A DNA stretch of 64,000 nucleotides, from NCBI GenBank assembly GCA_002719955.1, contig PBFW01000046.1, forward strand, positions 27,002 through 91,001, written 5' to 3'. Numbering within the stretch: the stretch's first letter is position 1; every line of letters begins with the position of its first letter. This stretch comes from Deltaproteobacteria bacterium (lineage in GTDB: Bacteria > Myxococcota_A > UBA9160 > UBA4427). Below the pieces are notes generated by a model, which did not search any database, was not told where the DNA came from, and saw only the letters and a list, made by a program, of their open reading frames with translations. This document shows positions 8,816-16,791 of this stretch, one piece after another. The translations under genes and the position numbers were made by a program.

Positions 8816-9589
8816 ATGCAAGGGATGAACTCGATGGGGCGGGGGTGGGGCACTTTTCGCCGCGTGTGGACGGGCGCCGTCTTCGGGTTGGCGGCGACTC
8901 TGCTGGCGGCGGTCCCCGCCGTGGCGACCCCGGCGATTTTCGATCCGATCTGGGGGTTCCAGGAAGCCGGCCTCGAAGGGCTTCCCTCCGGAACGATGGA
9001 CGAATTCGGGGGGGATACCTGGCTCTTGGCGGGCGAGGGCGGTGGCATGGGAATGCTGGACGTCGAGCTGAGCGGCACGACGAATCTCTGCCTCTTTACG
9101 GCGAGCAGCCCGGTCTGTCAGTCCGACACGAGCGGGATCACGGGCGCCTACTCGGCGATCGCCACGCTGACGGTGAGCGCGGTCCATTCGGCGGAGATCA
9201 GCGGACCCTTTACGCTCTTCATGAGCGGTCTGCCCGGGAGCGGTTATTCGACGAGCGAAGTGACGCTCGAGCTGAACCCGACGGTGCCGATGGGATTGGA
9301 CACTTCGGGTATCCCGGGGTTCGGCTTCCAATCCCTGGTGCACGTCGAGGATGTGACCGAAGCGCCCTTTCCGATCTATCACTATGTCGGGTGGCGGGTG
9401 CAGCTCGGAGACACCTTTTCGATGCGCTACGACGTTTTGACCGCGCCAGAGGGACGCGCTGCGCCCCAGCTGATGGTGAATGCGATCGGGCGCGCCATTG
9501 TTCCCGAGCCGGGGACGGCTCTTCTGATGGGGCTCGGGCTCGCGTGCCTTGCGACCGGGAAGCGGCGGCGCATCGGGGAGAGCGACTGA
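8816..9589 (+). CDS. PEP-CTERM sorting-domain protein
   Basis: A 257-residue exported protein. It has an N-terminal signal peptide (AVFGLAATLLAAVPAVATPA) and the C-terminal tripartite PEP-CTERM signal: VPEPGTALLMGLG, a short hydrophobic helix, and the basic tail GKRRRIGESD. PEP-CTERM proteins are recognised by exosortase (EpsH family), which removes the helix and hands the protein to the cell surface or extracellular polysaccharide matrix. The mature part is a Gly/Thr/Ser-rich beta-type domain with two cysteines near residue 100, without a named family. The start was chosen because AGAGGTGG lies 7 nt upstream of ATGCAAGGG. No exosortase gene is present in the window. Confidence 0.85.
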   Translation: MQGMNSMGRGWGTFRRVWTGAVFGLAATLLAAVPAVATPAIFDPIWGFQEAGLEGLPSGTMDEFGGDTWLLAGEGGGMGMLDVELSGTTNLCLFTASSPVCQSDTSGITGAYSAIATLTVSAVHSAEISGPFTLFMSGLPGSGYSTSEVTLELNPTVPMGLDTSGIPGFGFQSLVHVEDVTEAPFPIYHYVGWRVQLGDTFSMRYDVLTAPEGRAAPQLMVNAIGRAIVPEPGTALLMGLGLACLATGKRRRIGESD

Positions 9590-9761
9590 TTGCCCCGGCT
9601 CTGGCCACAGCGGAGGTCTCCTGACCGGTCACGGGTCTCGTCGCATCGTCGCTGAGCGCCCGGACGGAACCCGGTGGGGGATCACGCGGTCAGTTGTCCA
9701 GGGAGGATGCGCTTCGAACGAATCCTTCGCTGGACGGGTCAGAGAGTAAACGGGGGGAATA

Positions 9762-11432
9762 ATGCGTAAGCATTCGGCGATCATCGGTGGAGTCCTGACT
9801 CTGGGATTGGGACTCGTGGCCATTCCCGGTCTCGCGACGGCGGGACCGGTCGAATCAGCCCTCTCGGCGGCCAGGCAGGACATCGAAACCGGTCGTTGTG
9901 AGCAGGCCTATCGGCGACTCGCGAGAATCGGTGGGCTGGAGAGCCGTGCCCGACTCCTGGCGGGCCAATGCCGTATTCGAGCGGGGCTCTATCCCGAGGC
10001 CCTGTCGGACCTCGATCGCGCGCGCGGGGGAAGCGATCTGAGCTCCGAGCAGGTGGGCGATGTCGAGCTCTATCGAGCGGTCGTCCTCTATCATCTCGAA
10101 CGATATACCGAGGCGTCGGCCGCGCTCGATGACGCCAGCGGATTGACCCGTGAAGCCGCGCAACTCGCGCTCTACCGCGGCTTGATCGCCCTGCGCGAAG
10201 GCGATAACGATCGCGCCGCCCCGTCGCTGGAATCGGCGGCCCGACTTTCTCCGCGTCTGACCGAGCCCGTTGCCTCGTATTTTGCCGGGCTTGCCTGGCA
10301 GGGCGCCGCCGAGCGCACAAAGGCCCGCGAGGCCTTCCAGCGCGTGATCGACGTCGATGGTGACGGCCCTTGGGGCAAGGAGGCCAAGAAGCTTCTCGCG
10401 TCGACTGAACTCTTTCCCTTCTTCGTGCGCGGGAGCATGGGGACCGAGTACGACGACAACGTGATTCTGCGCGGTGGCGTGACTCAGACCCCGGATAGCG
10501 CCCTCAATCAGGCGGGCGAGAGAGATTGGCGAGGCGTCTGGCGGATCGACGCCGGAGTTCAGCTCTTCCACCAGGACGACTGGAGTGGAGGCGTGACGGC
10601 CGGCTATAGTGGCGATGCACACCAGGACCTGGGCCAGTTGGATACGCATTATCCGACGATCGGAGCCTATCTGGCGCGTCGGATGGGGCCGCAGACGACG
10701 GCTCAGGCGCGCTATCAGTTCGGTCACGCCTGGCTCAACGAAGATCCCTACCTCCAGGCACATATCACCGAAATCTCCCTGGCACATACCTGGACGAAGG
10801 CGGGAACGACCGTCGTCGTCGCCGATGTGCTCTGGAACGATCTGCGCTTTGAGGATTTCGATATCGAAGACGGGCCGGTGGCGAGCAACCCCGGAGACGC
10901 CTGTGTGCCGCTGAATGGTGTTCCGTGTGGTCCGAACGGGTTGGACGAATCGAAGGAGCGGGACCGCGACGGTCTCGGTCTCGGCGCGGCCGTCGAGCAC
11001 CGAATGCTCCTGCCCGTCCCCCCCGCAATGGACGAAATCCTCGAACAGATCGAGATCGGTGGTGGTTATCGCTTCCGCTGGTACGACTCCGAGGGGGACG
11101 AGTGGAAGCATTTCGCCCATATCCTCAACGCTGGGTTCGCCGTCGAGCTGCCTCGGGATTTCAGTGTCGCGGCGACGACCAGCTACGCGTTTCGAGACTT
11201 TGACAACCGGTCGACCTTCCCCGACAGCGAAACGATCAATGTCGTGTACGCCCTCGACGGGGAGGATCGTGAGGAACGCGAAATCAATGTCGAGCTCGAG
11301 ATCGAAAAAGACCTGACAGAGAATTTCTCGGTGAGCGCGCGTTATGCGTATCAAGAGACCGAGTCGAATAGACGTGTGTACGATTTTACTCGCCACATCG
11401 TGGGTGGGTATTTGAATTTCCGATTCGACTGA
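9762..11432 (+). CDS. TPR-repeat outer-membrane beta-barrel protein
   Basis: A 556-residue protein with a signal peptide (IGGVLTLGLGLVAIPGLATA), ~200 residues of TPR-like helical repeats (for example AYRRLARIGGLESRARLLAG and ALYRGLIALREGDNDRAAPS), and a C-terminal ~330-residue domain rich in alternating aromatic/polar strands (GSMGTEYDDNVILRGG, ARYQFGHAWLNEDPY). It ends in HIVGGYLNFRFD. This layout matches TPR plus outer-membrane barrel proteins such as surface-lipoprotein assembly modifiers or polysaccharide exporters of the AlgK/AlgE or PgaA type. The substrate is unknown; the PEP-CTERM gene upstream and the Ala-rich membrane protein downstream suggest envelope or matrix assembly. A strong purine run (GGGGGG) precedes the ATG. 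Confidence 0.75.
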   Translation: MRKHSAIIGGVLTLGLGLVAIPGLATAGPVESALSAARQDIETGRCEQAYRRLARIGGLESRARLLAGQCRIRAGLYPEALSDLDRARGGSDLSSEQVGDVELYRAVVLYHLERYTEASAALDDASGLTREAAQLALYRGLIALREGDNDRAAPSLESAARLSPRLTEPVASYFAGLAWQGAAERTKAREAFQRVIDVDGDGPWGKEAKKLLASTELFPFFVRGSMGTEYDDNVILRGGVTQTPDSALNQAGERDWRGVWRIDAGVQLFHQDDWSGGVTAGYSGDAHQDLGQLDTHYPTIGAYLARRMGPQTTAQARYQFGHAWLNEDPYLQAHITEISLAHTWTKAGTTVVVADVLWNDLRFEDFDIEDGPVASNPGDACVPLNGVPCGPNGLDESKERDRDGLGLGAAVEHRMLLPVPPAMDEILEQIEIGGGYRFRWYDSEGDEWKHFAHILNAGFAVELPRDFSVAATTSYAFRDFDNRSTFPDSETINVVYALDGEDREEREINVELEIEKDLTENFSVSARYAYQETESNRRVYDFTRHIVGGYLNFRFD

Positions 11433-11478
11433 GGGTGGCCGATCGTCGCGGGACGATCATGTCGATGATTGATGGAGT

Positions 11479-12306
11479 ATGGATATGAGACAGACCTCTC
11501 GAAATGTGTTGATGCTGGGTGGCGCCCTGATCGTGATCGCATTGTTGTTGACCTACGCCCCCTTGGAAGGTTTATTCGGCGGAGCCGGCGGCGACGAGCT
11601 TCCGGCGATTGCGGCCGGGCCGAAGGCCGATGCGGCGGGTCCCCTGGGTGCAGTGGTGGTCGGTGCGGCGGCGGGCGCAAAGCTCGGCCGGACCGAGGTC
11701 GCCGCTTTGGCCGAGAGCGCCGAGAGCGCTGATTCCGACGAGGCCGCGAATGCGCTCGTCGCCGGGGCTGTCGTCGCGGGTGCAGATGCCGGGGCGAGTG
11801 CCGCCGACGCGAGCGCGGCCGGCCACGGTGTCGCGGGGGGCGCCGGAGCTGGCGCTGCCGCCGCGACGACGGGTGGAACGCGTGCCGCGCCGGCGAAGCC
11901 GAAGCCTGTGAGCCGTTCGGCGCCGTCCGCCGTCTCGGCGGCTGTTCCGGACACGCCGGTGGCGGCGATCGTTCCCGACCCGGCGGTCGCGGCGGCGGCC
12001 GCGGCCGGAGCTGCATCCAAGGCCTTCGATGGCGCGTTCGACGCGGGGGATGACGCCCCGGCGGGCCGGGTGGTGGATCGATTCGCACCGCCGGTGGCGG
12101 CCGCTGGTGGATCACCGCTGGCCCTGGCCTCGGCGGCAAGGGCTTTTGGGACGCAGGCCGGTGGGGTTCGCCAGGCCTGTGATGCACCGGGTGCTGGCTG
12201 TCGCAATGTGATGGGCGCGGCGGTGAATCCGATACCGAACCCCCCGTGGATCCCCGGTGTGAAACCGCCGCCGACGATGTACTACGAACCCGGAAGCGAG
12301 CTCTGA
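11479..12306 (+). CDS. alanine-rich single-pass membrane protein
   Basis: A 275-residue protein with one N-terminal transmembrane segment (VLMLGGALIVIALLLTYAPL) and a very Ala/Gly-rich low-complexity body. It ends in a Pro-rich tail (NPPWIPGVKPPPTMYY) preceded by two cysteines (QACDAPGAGCRNV). The low complexity creates a mirrored open frame on the other strand. Two in-frame ATGs, six bases apart, follow a GGAG sequence. No family is recognised. It follows the TPR/barrel gene by 46 nt and is probably in the same transcription unit, so a periplasmic accessory role in that system is a reasonable inference only. Confidence 0.6.
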   Translation: MDMRQTSRNVLMLGGALIVIALLLTYAPLEGLFGGAGGDELPAIAAGPKADAAGPLGAVVVGAAAGAKLGRTEVAALAESAESADSDEAANALVAGAVVAGADAGASAADASAAGHGVAGGAGAGAAAATTGGTRAAPAKPKPVSRSAPSAVSAAVPDTPVAAIVPDPAVAAAAAAGAASKAFDGAFDAGDDAPAGRVVDRFAPPVAAAGGSPLALASAARAFGTQAGGVRQACDAPGAGCRNVMGAAVNPIPNPPWIPGVKPPPTMYYEPGSEL

Positions 12307-12499
12307 ACCCTCGCTTTCGCCGGGTCTCGGCCCGGTCGATTCTGGCCCGAATCGCTGTATTATTAAGCGACCGCGTGGCGGCCCGCCCGGGTCGTCACGC
12401 GGTCTTGTATCGAGCCCCGAGCGATGGATGGGTGTGGCGACGCCGGCGGCGCCCCTTCGCGGCGAGATTTCGGCAGCGCCGGCGGCGCGGGGGGAGCCC

Positions 12500-13195
12500 A
12501 TGAGCGAGACGAGCCACACTGGCCGGGAATTCGAGATCGAGAGCGAGGACGGGTCCTTTGCCGCGTATCTGGCGACTCCGGCGTCGGGACACGGGCCCGG
12601 GCTGGTCGTGCTCCAGGAATGGTGGGGGCTCGTGCCGCAGATTCGAGACGTCTGTGATCGTCTCGCCCGCGCGGGATTCGTGGCGCTCGCGCCGGATCTC
12701 TATCGCGGTGAATCGACGACAGATCCCGGCGACGCGGGTCGCATGATGATGGAACTCGAGATCGATCGCGCCGGGCGAGATCTCGTCTGTGCGGTCGAAG
12801 CGCTGCGACGGCAGTCCGCGACCGATGCTGCGAAGGTCGGTTGCATCGGTTTCTGCATGGGCGGCAAGCTGGCGCTCTACGCCGCTTGCCTGTGTCCCCA
12901 GATCGCTGCGGTCGTCGACTGTTATGGTGTCCATCCGAATGTCTCGCTCGACCTCTCCGCCTGTCGAGCGAAGATCCTCGGCGTCTTCGCCGAGAACGAC
13001 GAGTTCATCTCGGCGGCGGATGTTCAGGCGCTGGACGAAGCCCTCGAGAAGGCGGGTGCCGATGCGAAACTACTCACCTATGCGGGTGTCCAACACGCTT
13101 TCCTGAACGATGCGCGGCCGGATGTCTTCGACGCCGATACTTCGGTCGAAGCCTGGCGCGATATCCAGAACTTCTTCGACGCCGAACTTCGTTAG
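12500..13195 (+). CDS. dienelactone hydrolase family protein
   Basis: A 231-residue alpha/beta hydrolase. The nucleophile elbow is GFCMGGKLA, with the cysteine that marks dienelactone hydrolases. The acid is in FAENDEFIS and the histidine in GVQHAFLND, giving a complete Cys-Asp-His triad. Early motifs LVVLQEWWGLVPQIRDVCDR and APDLYRGES are family-typical. These cytoplasmic enzymes hydrolyse dienelactones in chlorocatechol degradation, but many homologues act on other esters. The start is the ATG preceded by GGGGAG; an in-frame ATG 24 codons upstream adds only Pro/Ala-rich sequence. Confidence 0.88.
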   Translation: MSETSHTGREFEIESEDGSFAAYLATPASGHGPGLVVLQEWWGLVPQIRDVCDRLARAGFVALAPDLYRGESTTDPGDAGRMMMELEIDRAGRDLVCAVEALRRQSATDAAKVGCIGFCMGGKLALYAACLCPQIAAVVDCYGVHPNVSLDLSACRAKILGVFAENDEFISAADVQALDEALEKAGADAKLLTYAGVQHAFLNDARPDVFDADTSVEAWRDIQNFFDAELR

Positions 13196-13208
13196 GTTGG
13201 ATCGCAGG

Positions 13209-13868
13209 GTGGAATTCGGCGCCCACTCCTACGACGGCGTCGCGTATTGCTATGACGAGTTGGCGTCGCTCTATTCGTTGGGTCGTATCGAGATGTCGAA
13301 GCAGAGCCAGATCGGGTCTCTCTCCCCGACGGAGCGCGTGCTCTTCGCGGGGGTGGGGCGCGGGCGCGATGCGATCGCGGCCGCGCGCTGCGGCGTGGCG
13401 GTGACCGCCATCGATCTGTCGCCGATCATGCTCGGCCGTTTCTCGCGTGGGCTCGAAAGGGAGGCGCTTCGAGCTGAAGCGATCGAGGGTGATGTCGCGA
13501 GTCATCATCCGGAGCTGCTCTACGACACCGTCGTGGCCCATTATTTCCTGAATCTCTTCGAAATCGATCGCGCGGCGGCGATGCTGTCGATCCTGTGCCG
13601 GCTGGTGCGGCCGGGCGGCCGATTGATCTTTGCGGATTTCGCGCCGGGCGAGGGCGGAACCGCAGCACGCTGGATCACCGAGGCCTACTTCAGGCCGGTC
13701 AACTGGGTGGCCTGGGCCTTTGGGTTCTGCGCGCTCCATCCGATCCCCGATTATCCGGACCTGATCGAGCGAGCTGGGGCGAGGATCAGGACGGTGAGCC
13801 GTTTTCCGGTCATTCCGGGTCTTGCGAACCCCGCCTATCAGTCGGTCGTCGCGGAGCGCATCGGCTGA
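13209..13868 (+). CDS. class I SAM-dependent methyltransferase
   Basis: A 219-residue methyltransferase. The SAM-binding motif I is FAGVGRGRDAIAAARCG, followed by AIDLSPIMLGRF (motif II acidic residue) and the post-motif segment RPGGRLIFADFAPG. The fold is that of UbiE/Methyltransf_25-like small-molecule methyltransferases. The substrate cannot be inferred. The gene starts 13 bases after the stop of the hydrolase gene, so the two are probably co-transcribed. The start is taken as GTG; an in-frame TTG lies 12 bases upstream. Confidence 0.75.
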   Translation: MEFGAHSYDGVAYCYDELASLYSLGRIEMSKQSQIGSLSPTERVLFAGVGRGRDAIAAARCGVAVTAIDLSPIMLGRFSRGLEREALRAEAIEGDVASHHPELLYDTVVAHYFLNLFEIDRAAAMLSILCRLVRPGGRLIFADFAPGEGGTAARWITEAYFRPVNWVAWAFGFCALHPIPDYPDLIERAGARIRTVSRFPVIPGLANPAYQSVVAERIG

Positions 13869-13978
13869 CCTCTCCATGAAACAGCGGATATAGGCGCGTG
13901 TCTTCCCCTGAAATCGGGCCCGAAGACTTCGATGCTCGCGGCTCACTCCGATAAGCATTGCGAATCGCGGGGGATCGG

Positions 13979-14540
13979 ATGTCCACCATCCTTGTCATCG
14001 AAGACTCCGAGGGGCAGCGTGCCGAAGTGCGGGCCGACCTCCAGCTGAAACGCGTACGGGCACAGCGGGATCTGCTCGAACAGAACGAAGAGTTGAAGCG
14101 GCTGGCTCGGACGGATGCCCTGACGGGGCTGGCGAATCGGCGGAAACTCGACGAGCGACTCCTCGCGGAGTTTAGACGATCGGCGCGTTTTGGGACTCCC
14201 TTCGCGATTGCGATGGCCGACATCGATCGATTCAAGTCGGTCAACGATGAATATGGTCACTTGGTGGGTGGTGTGATCATTTCGGGCGGGGCGGGGCGGG
14301 GCGGGGCCATGAAGGAGATCGTTTGCGAGACCGATTGCGCCGGGCGCTACGGGGGCGAGGAGTTCCTCGCGATCCTCGGCAATAACGGCGAATACGGAGG
14401 CAGGGCCTTTGCCGAACGTTGGCGGAGCGCGTCGAGGGAATCAAGGTTCGAGTGGATTCCAGGAAAACCCTCTCGACATCGATCAGCATCGGCGTGCGGA
14501 TCGCGCCCTCTATCGCGCCAAATAATCCGGGCGCAATCGA
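13979..14540 (+). pseudogene. decayed receiver-GGDEF diguanylate cyclase
   Basis: The remains of a receiver-GGDEF protein. It opens like a receiver (STILVIEDSEGQRAEVRADL) but drops at once into the linker coil (QRDLLEQNEELKRLARTDAL), so most of the receiver is deleted. The GGDEF domain follows with TDALTGLANRRKL, FAIAMADIDRFKSVND, and the active-site loop as RYGGEEFLAIL. Near 14420 the frame shifts: VRVDSRKTLSTSISIGV is in the next frame, and the family's C-terminal ADRALYRAK (14496-14522) is in a third frame, directly fused to the ISIGV segment with the normal ~25 residues missing. Cyclic di-GMP synthesis is therefore lost. Confidence 0.8.
14284..14308 (+). repeat. GGGGC simple repeat inside the GGDEF remnant
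   Basis: Four to five tandem GGGGC units in the segment between the metal-binding Asp and the GGEEF loop. They replace the usual sequence GDEVLR..., and probably grew by slippage after selection was lost. Confidence 0.7.
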
Positions 14541-14625
14541 GTCTGTGTCCCTCCTGTCGAGGGGGGTGATCCTCCCGTCCTCGGCGCGGGAGGATAGGAT
14601 CAGGCGAATCTGATCGGGGCGGGTG

Positions 14626-15819
14626 CTAGGGATCGACTTCGCCCGTTTTGCCCGCGTCGATCTCGATGGCCGTTTCGTCGGGTGTGGGGTCCAGCGCCGC
14701 GAGTTCTCGGGTCAATGCGGCAACCAATTCGATGTCCGCGTCGAAGTCGAGGCCGGGGATCTCGAGCGCGGATTCGAATCGTGAGCGGGCGGCCGCCAGG
14801 TCACCCGCGGCCCGTTCGAGGCGCCCCAGTTCGGCGAAGACGACGCGCGAGGGGTGTCCCGCGACTGGCGGATCCCCCCCCAGCCGAGCTTGCGCTCCCA
14901 TCCCGATCGCTCGAGCACGGTCGAAATCACCGATCTCGCCGAGCACCCGCGCCAGCGTCGCTTCCGCGACAGCGCGCATTGCGGAGGTCGCTTCGATTTC
15001 TTCGAAAAGCCGGTTGGCGGAGGTCGCGGAGGCTTCGGCGGTCCCCAGATCTCTCTGCGCGAGTGAGATGCGCGCCTTGAAGATCTTGAGCGAGCCGAGC
15101 TGATCCTTGTCCGAGGGCGCGACCGTCTGCGCATCGAGCACCGCGCGGTCGATGGCGCGCCGCGCGAGGTCATGATCCCCCTCGCGAGTGGCCACACCCG
15201 AGATCTCGAAGGCGAGATCCAGGCGGGTCCTGCTCGCGCTGGCCGACTCCGACGAGAGCAGGGCGATCCGGAGCAGGGGCAGCTGCGATTCGGGGAGCCC
15301 CGCTTCTTCCGCGGCGGCCCCTCGGCGTCTGGAGAAGAGGTAGGCGAGTTCGACCATGGCGGGGCCGCCTAACTCGGGCTCCCGTTCCACATCTTCGAAG
15401 AGCTGATCCGCGAGGGTGTCGGCCTTCTCGCTCTCGCCGATGGAGACGAAGTCCATCGCCAATCGCGCCCTCATCCCGAAGACCGCTCGACGTTGTGCAT
15501 TCGTCGCCGGTCGCGCCGACAGGAGAGTGGCGGCCCGTGCGAGGCTATCGCGCATCCCTTCGAGATCGCCCCGCTGGCGATCGGCTCGAGCCCGGCGGGT
15601 GAGGTCGTACCACTCCTGGGCGGGTTCCTCGCCCGTTGTCATGATGTCGTTCTCGGGGACACCGAAGTCGATGCCGAGCAAGACGGGTGCATCCGGCGCT
15701 TCGTGGGATTGGGCTGTGGCCTGCTCGGATCTGCTGGGTGGCATCGGATAATTCAGCGAGTTGCACGCTGTGCTCGCGAGCAAGAGGAACAGGCAAATAA
15801 CGATTCGGACACGGGTCAT
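14626..15819 (-). CDS. TPR-like lipoprotein
   Basis: A 397-residue lipoprotein. The signal sequence ends in a lipobox (FLLLASTAC, Cys at about residue 19), so the mature protein should be anchored by lipid in the inner or outer membrane. The body is almost all helical, with repeating A-x2-L-x5-GD-x2-A patterns (for example ARADRQRGDLEGMRDSLARA and ARVLGEIGDFDRARAIG), which suggests degenerate TPR repeats for protein-protein contacts. No enzyme motif is seen. It has no clear ribosome binding site of its own and starts 1 base after the stop of a 39-codon gene, which suggests translational coupling. Confidence 0.7.
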   Translation of the reverse strand: MTRVRIVICLFLLLASTACNSLNYPMPPSRSEQATAQSHEAPDAPVLLGIDFGVPENDIMTTGEEPAQEWYDLTRRARADRQRGDLEGMRDSLARAATLLSARPATNAQRRAVFGMRARLAMDFVSIGESEKADTLADQLFEDVEREPELGGPAMVELAYLFSRRRGAAAEEAGLPESQLPLLRIALLSSESASASRTRLDLAFEISGVATREGDHDLARRAIDRAVLDAQTVAPSDKDQLGSLKIFKARISLAQRDLGTAEASATSANRLFEEIEATSAMRAVAEATLARVLGEIGDFDRARAIGMGAQARLGGDPPVAGHPSRVVFAELGRLERAAGDLAAARSRFESALEIPGLDFDADIELVAALTRELAALDPTPDETAIEIDAGKTGEVDP

Positions 15820-15820
15820 T

Positions 15821-15940
15821 TTAGATACTCACAGGGAGTTCGCCTTCGCGAATCTCGCCGAGGCAGGTGTTGAGGAGTTTGATCGCGAGCTGGCCGAACC
15901 CGATCTGGATTCTGACCGGGTGATTGGAGTCGGGCGGCAT
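15821..15940 (-). CDS. 39-residue small protein upstream of TPR lipoprotein
   Basis: A short frame on the minus strand, MPPDSNHPVRIQIGFG and on to a TAA stop, encoding 39 residues. A strong GGAGGT lies just upstream of the ATG, and the stop is 1 base from the start of the lipoprotein gene. The second half (QLAIKLLNTCLGEI) could form an amphipathic helix. The lipoprotein gene itself lacks a Shine-Dalgarno, so this frame would drive its translation whether or not the peptide has a job of its own. The function is unknown. Confidence 0.5.
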   Translation of the reverse strand: MPPDSNHPVRIQIGFGQLAIKLLNTCLGEIREGELPVSI

Positions 15941-16152
15941 GGAACCTCCGGCACCTCAGGCGCGCCGCTCTCGAGTCGAAGGTCAGAGGGCGACTCCCTG
16001 GCGGAGCATCCGTTGTCGGAGTCGCCATGGGCCATTACGGGTGCCAAAGGCTAGCACCGGGAGTCGATCAGCGGACCCACCGGCGCGCTATCCTGTGCAC
16101 TCGGCGAGGTCCGGGCGATTGGAGCCGAGTGGGCGATCGGCAAGGAGCGAGC

Positions 16153-16776
16153 ATGATCCGCAGAGGAATCCGAGAACGCGTATTCGGCACCGGCCTGTGT
16201 GGAGCCCCCGCGCGTTTGTTCCCTGCAATCTTGGCTCTCTCGATCGCGCTGGTGGGTTGCCAGACCTACAACGTGCAGACGGATTGGGATCCGTCCATCG
16301 CCTTTGGCCGCTTGCAGAGCTTCTATTTCGTCGACCCCCCGGAAATCGAGGGGATGGATCCTTTTGCGGACAACTCGCTGTTGCGCAAAAGGGTGCGATT
16401 CGCGGTCGAAACGGCGCTGACCGAGCGGGGCTACCGACCGGCTTCCAGTCGCTCGCAGGCGGATTTTCTCGTGACCTTCCTGGTGATTCTCGATGACCGG
16501 TACCAGGTGAGTGGCGCCTCGTTGGATGGAAGGGGGTTTCGTCGGCGCGGGGGCCACCTCGGACACTCCCATTCGATCACGGACCTCTACGCTTATCAGG
16601 AGTCCACGCTCATCCTCGACCTGCTCGATCCATCGACCGAAGAGCTCCTCTGGCGAGGCTGGGGGACCGGGATCGTGGGGACCCGCAGTCGCGATCGGGG
16701 TCGCGAGCGGATGGAAAAAGGGGTGCGGGCGATCCTGAGGGCCTTCCCGCCCCAGGCTCCTTCCGCAGACGGTTAG
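16153..16776 (+). CDS. DUF4136-like lipoprotein
   Basis: A 207-residue lipoprotein. The signal ends in LALSIALVGC (lipobox). The mature part starts with QTYNVQTDWDPSIAFGRLQS, the characteristic DUF4136 opening, and ends with RMEKGVRAILRAFPP, also family-typical (the conserved final helix with KPP/FPP). There is a short His/Gly-rich insert (RGGHLGHSHS). The ATG is placed by AAGGAGCGAGC upstream, and earlier in-frame starts add nothing family-like. DUF4136 proteins are envelope lipoproteins of unknown role. It points head-on toward the sensor-kinase remnant. Confidence 0.8.
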   Translation: MIRRGIRERVFGTGLCGAPARLFPAILALSIALVGCQTYNVQTDWDPSIAFGRLQSFYFVDPPEIEGMDPFADNSLLRKRVRFAVETALTERGYRPASSRSQADFLVTFLVILDDRYQVSGASLDGRGFRRRGGHLGHSHSITDLYAYQESTLILDLLDPSTEELLWRGWGTGIVGTRSRDRGRERMEKGVRAILRAFPPQAPSADG

Positions 16777-16791
16777 GCGTCCGTCTTCCGA

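Noticed and set aside
11553..12206. Antisense Ala/Pro-rich frame opposite the Ala-rich membrane protein
   Set aside because: GCN/NGC mirroring explains it; the plus strand has the transmembrane segment and a ribosome site.
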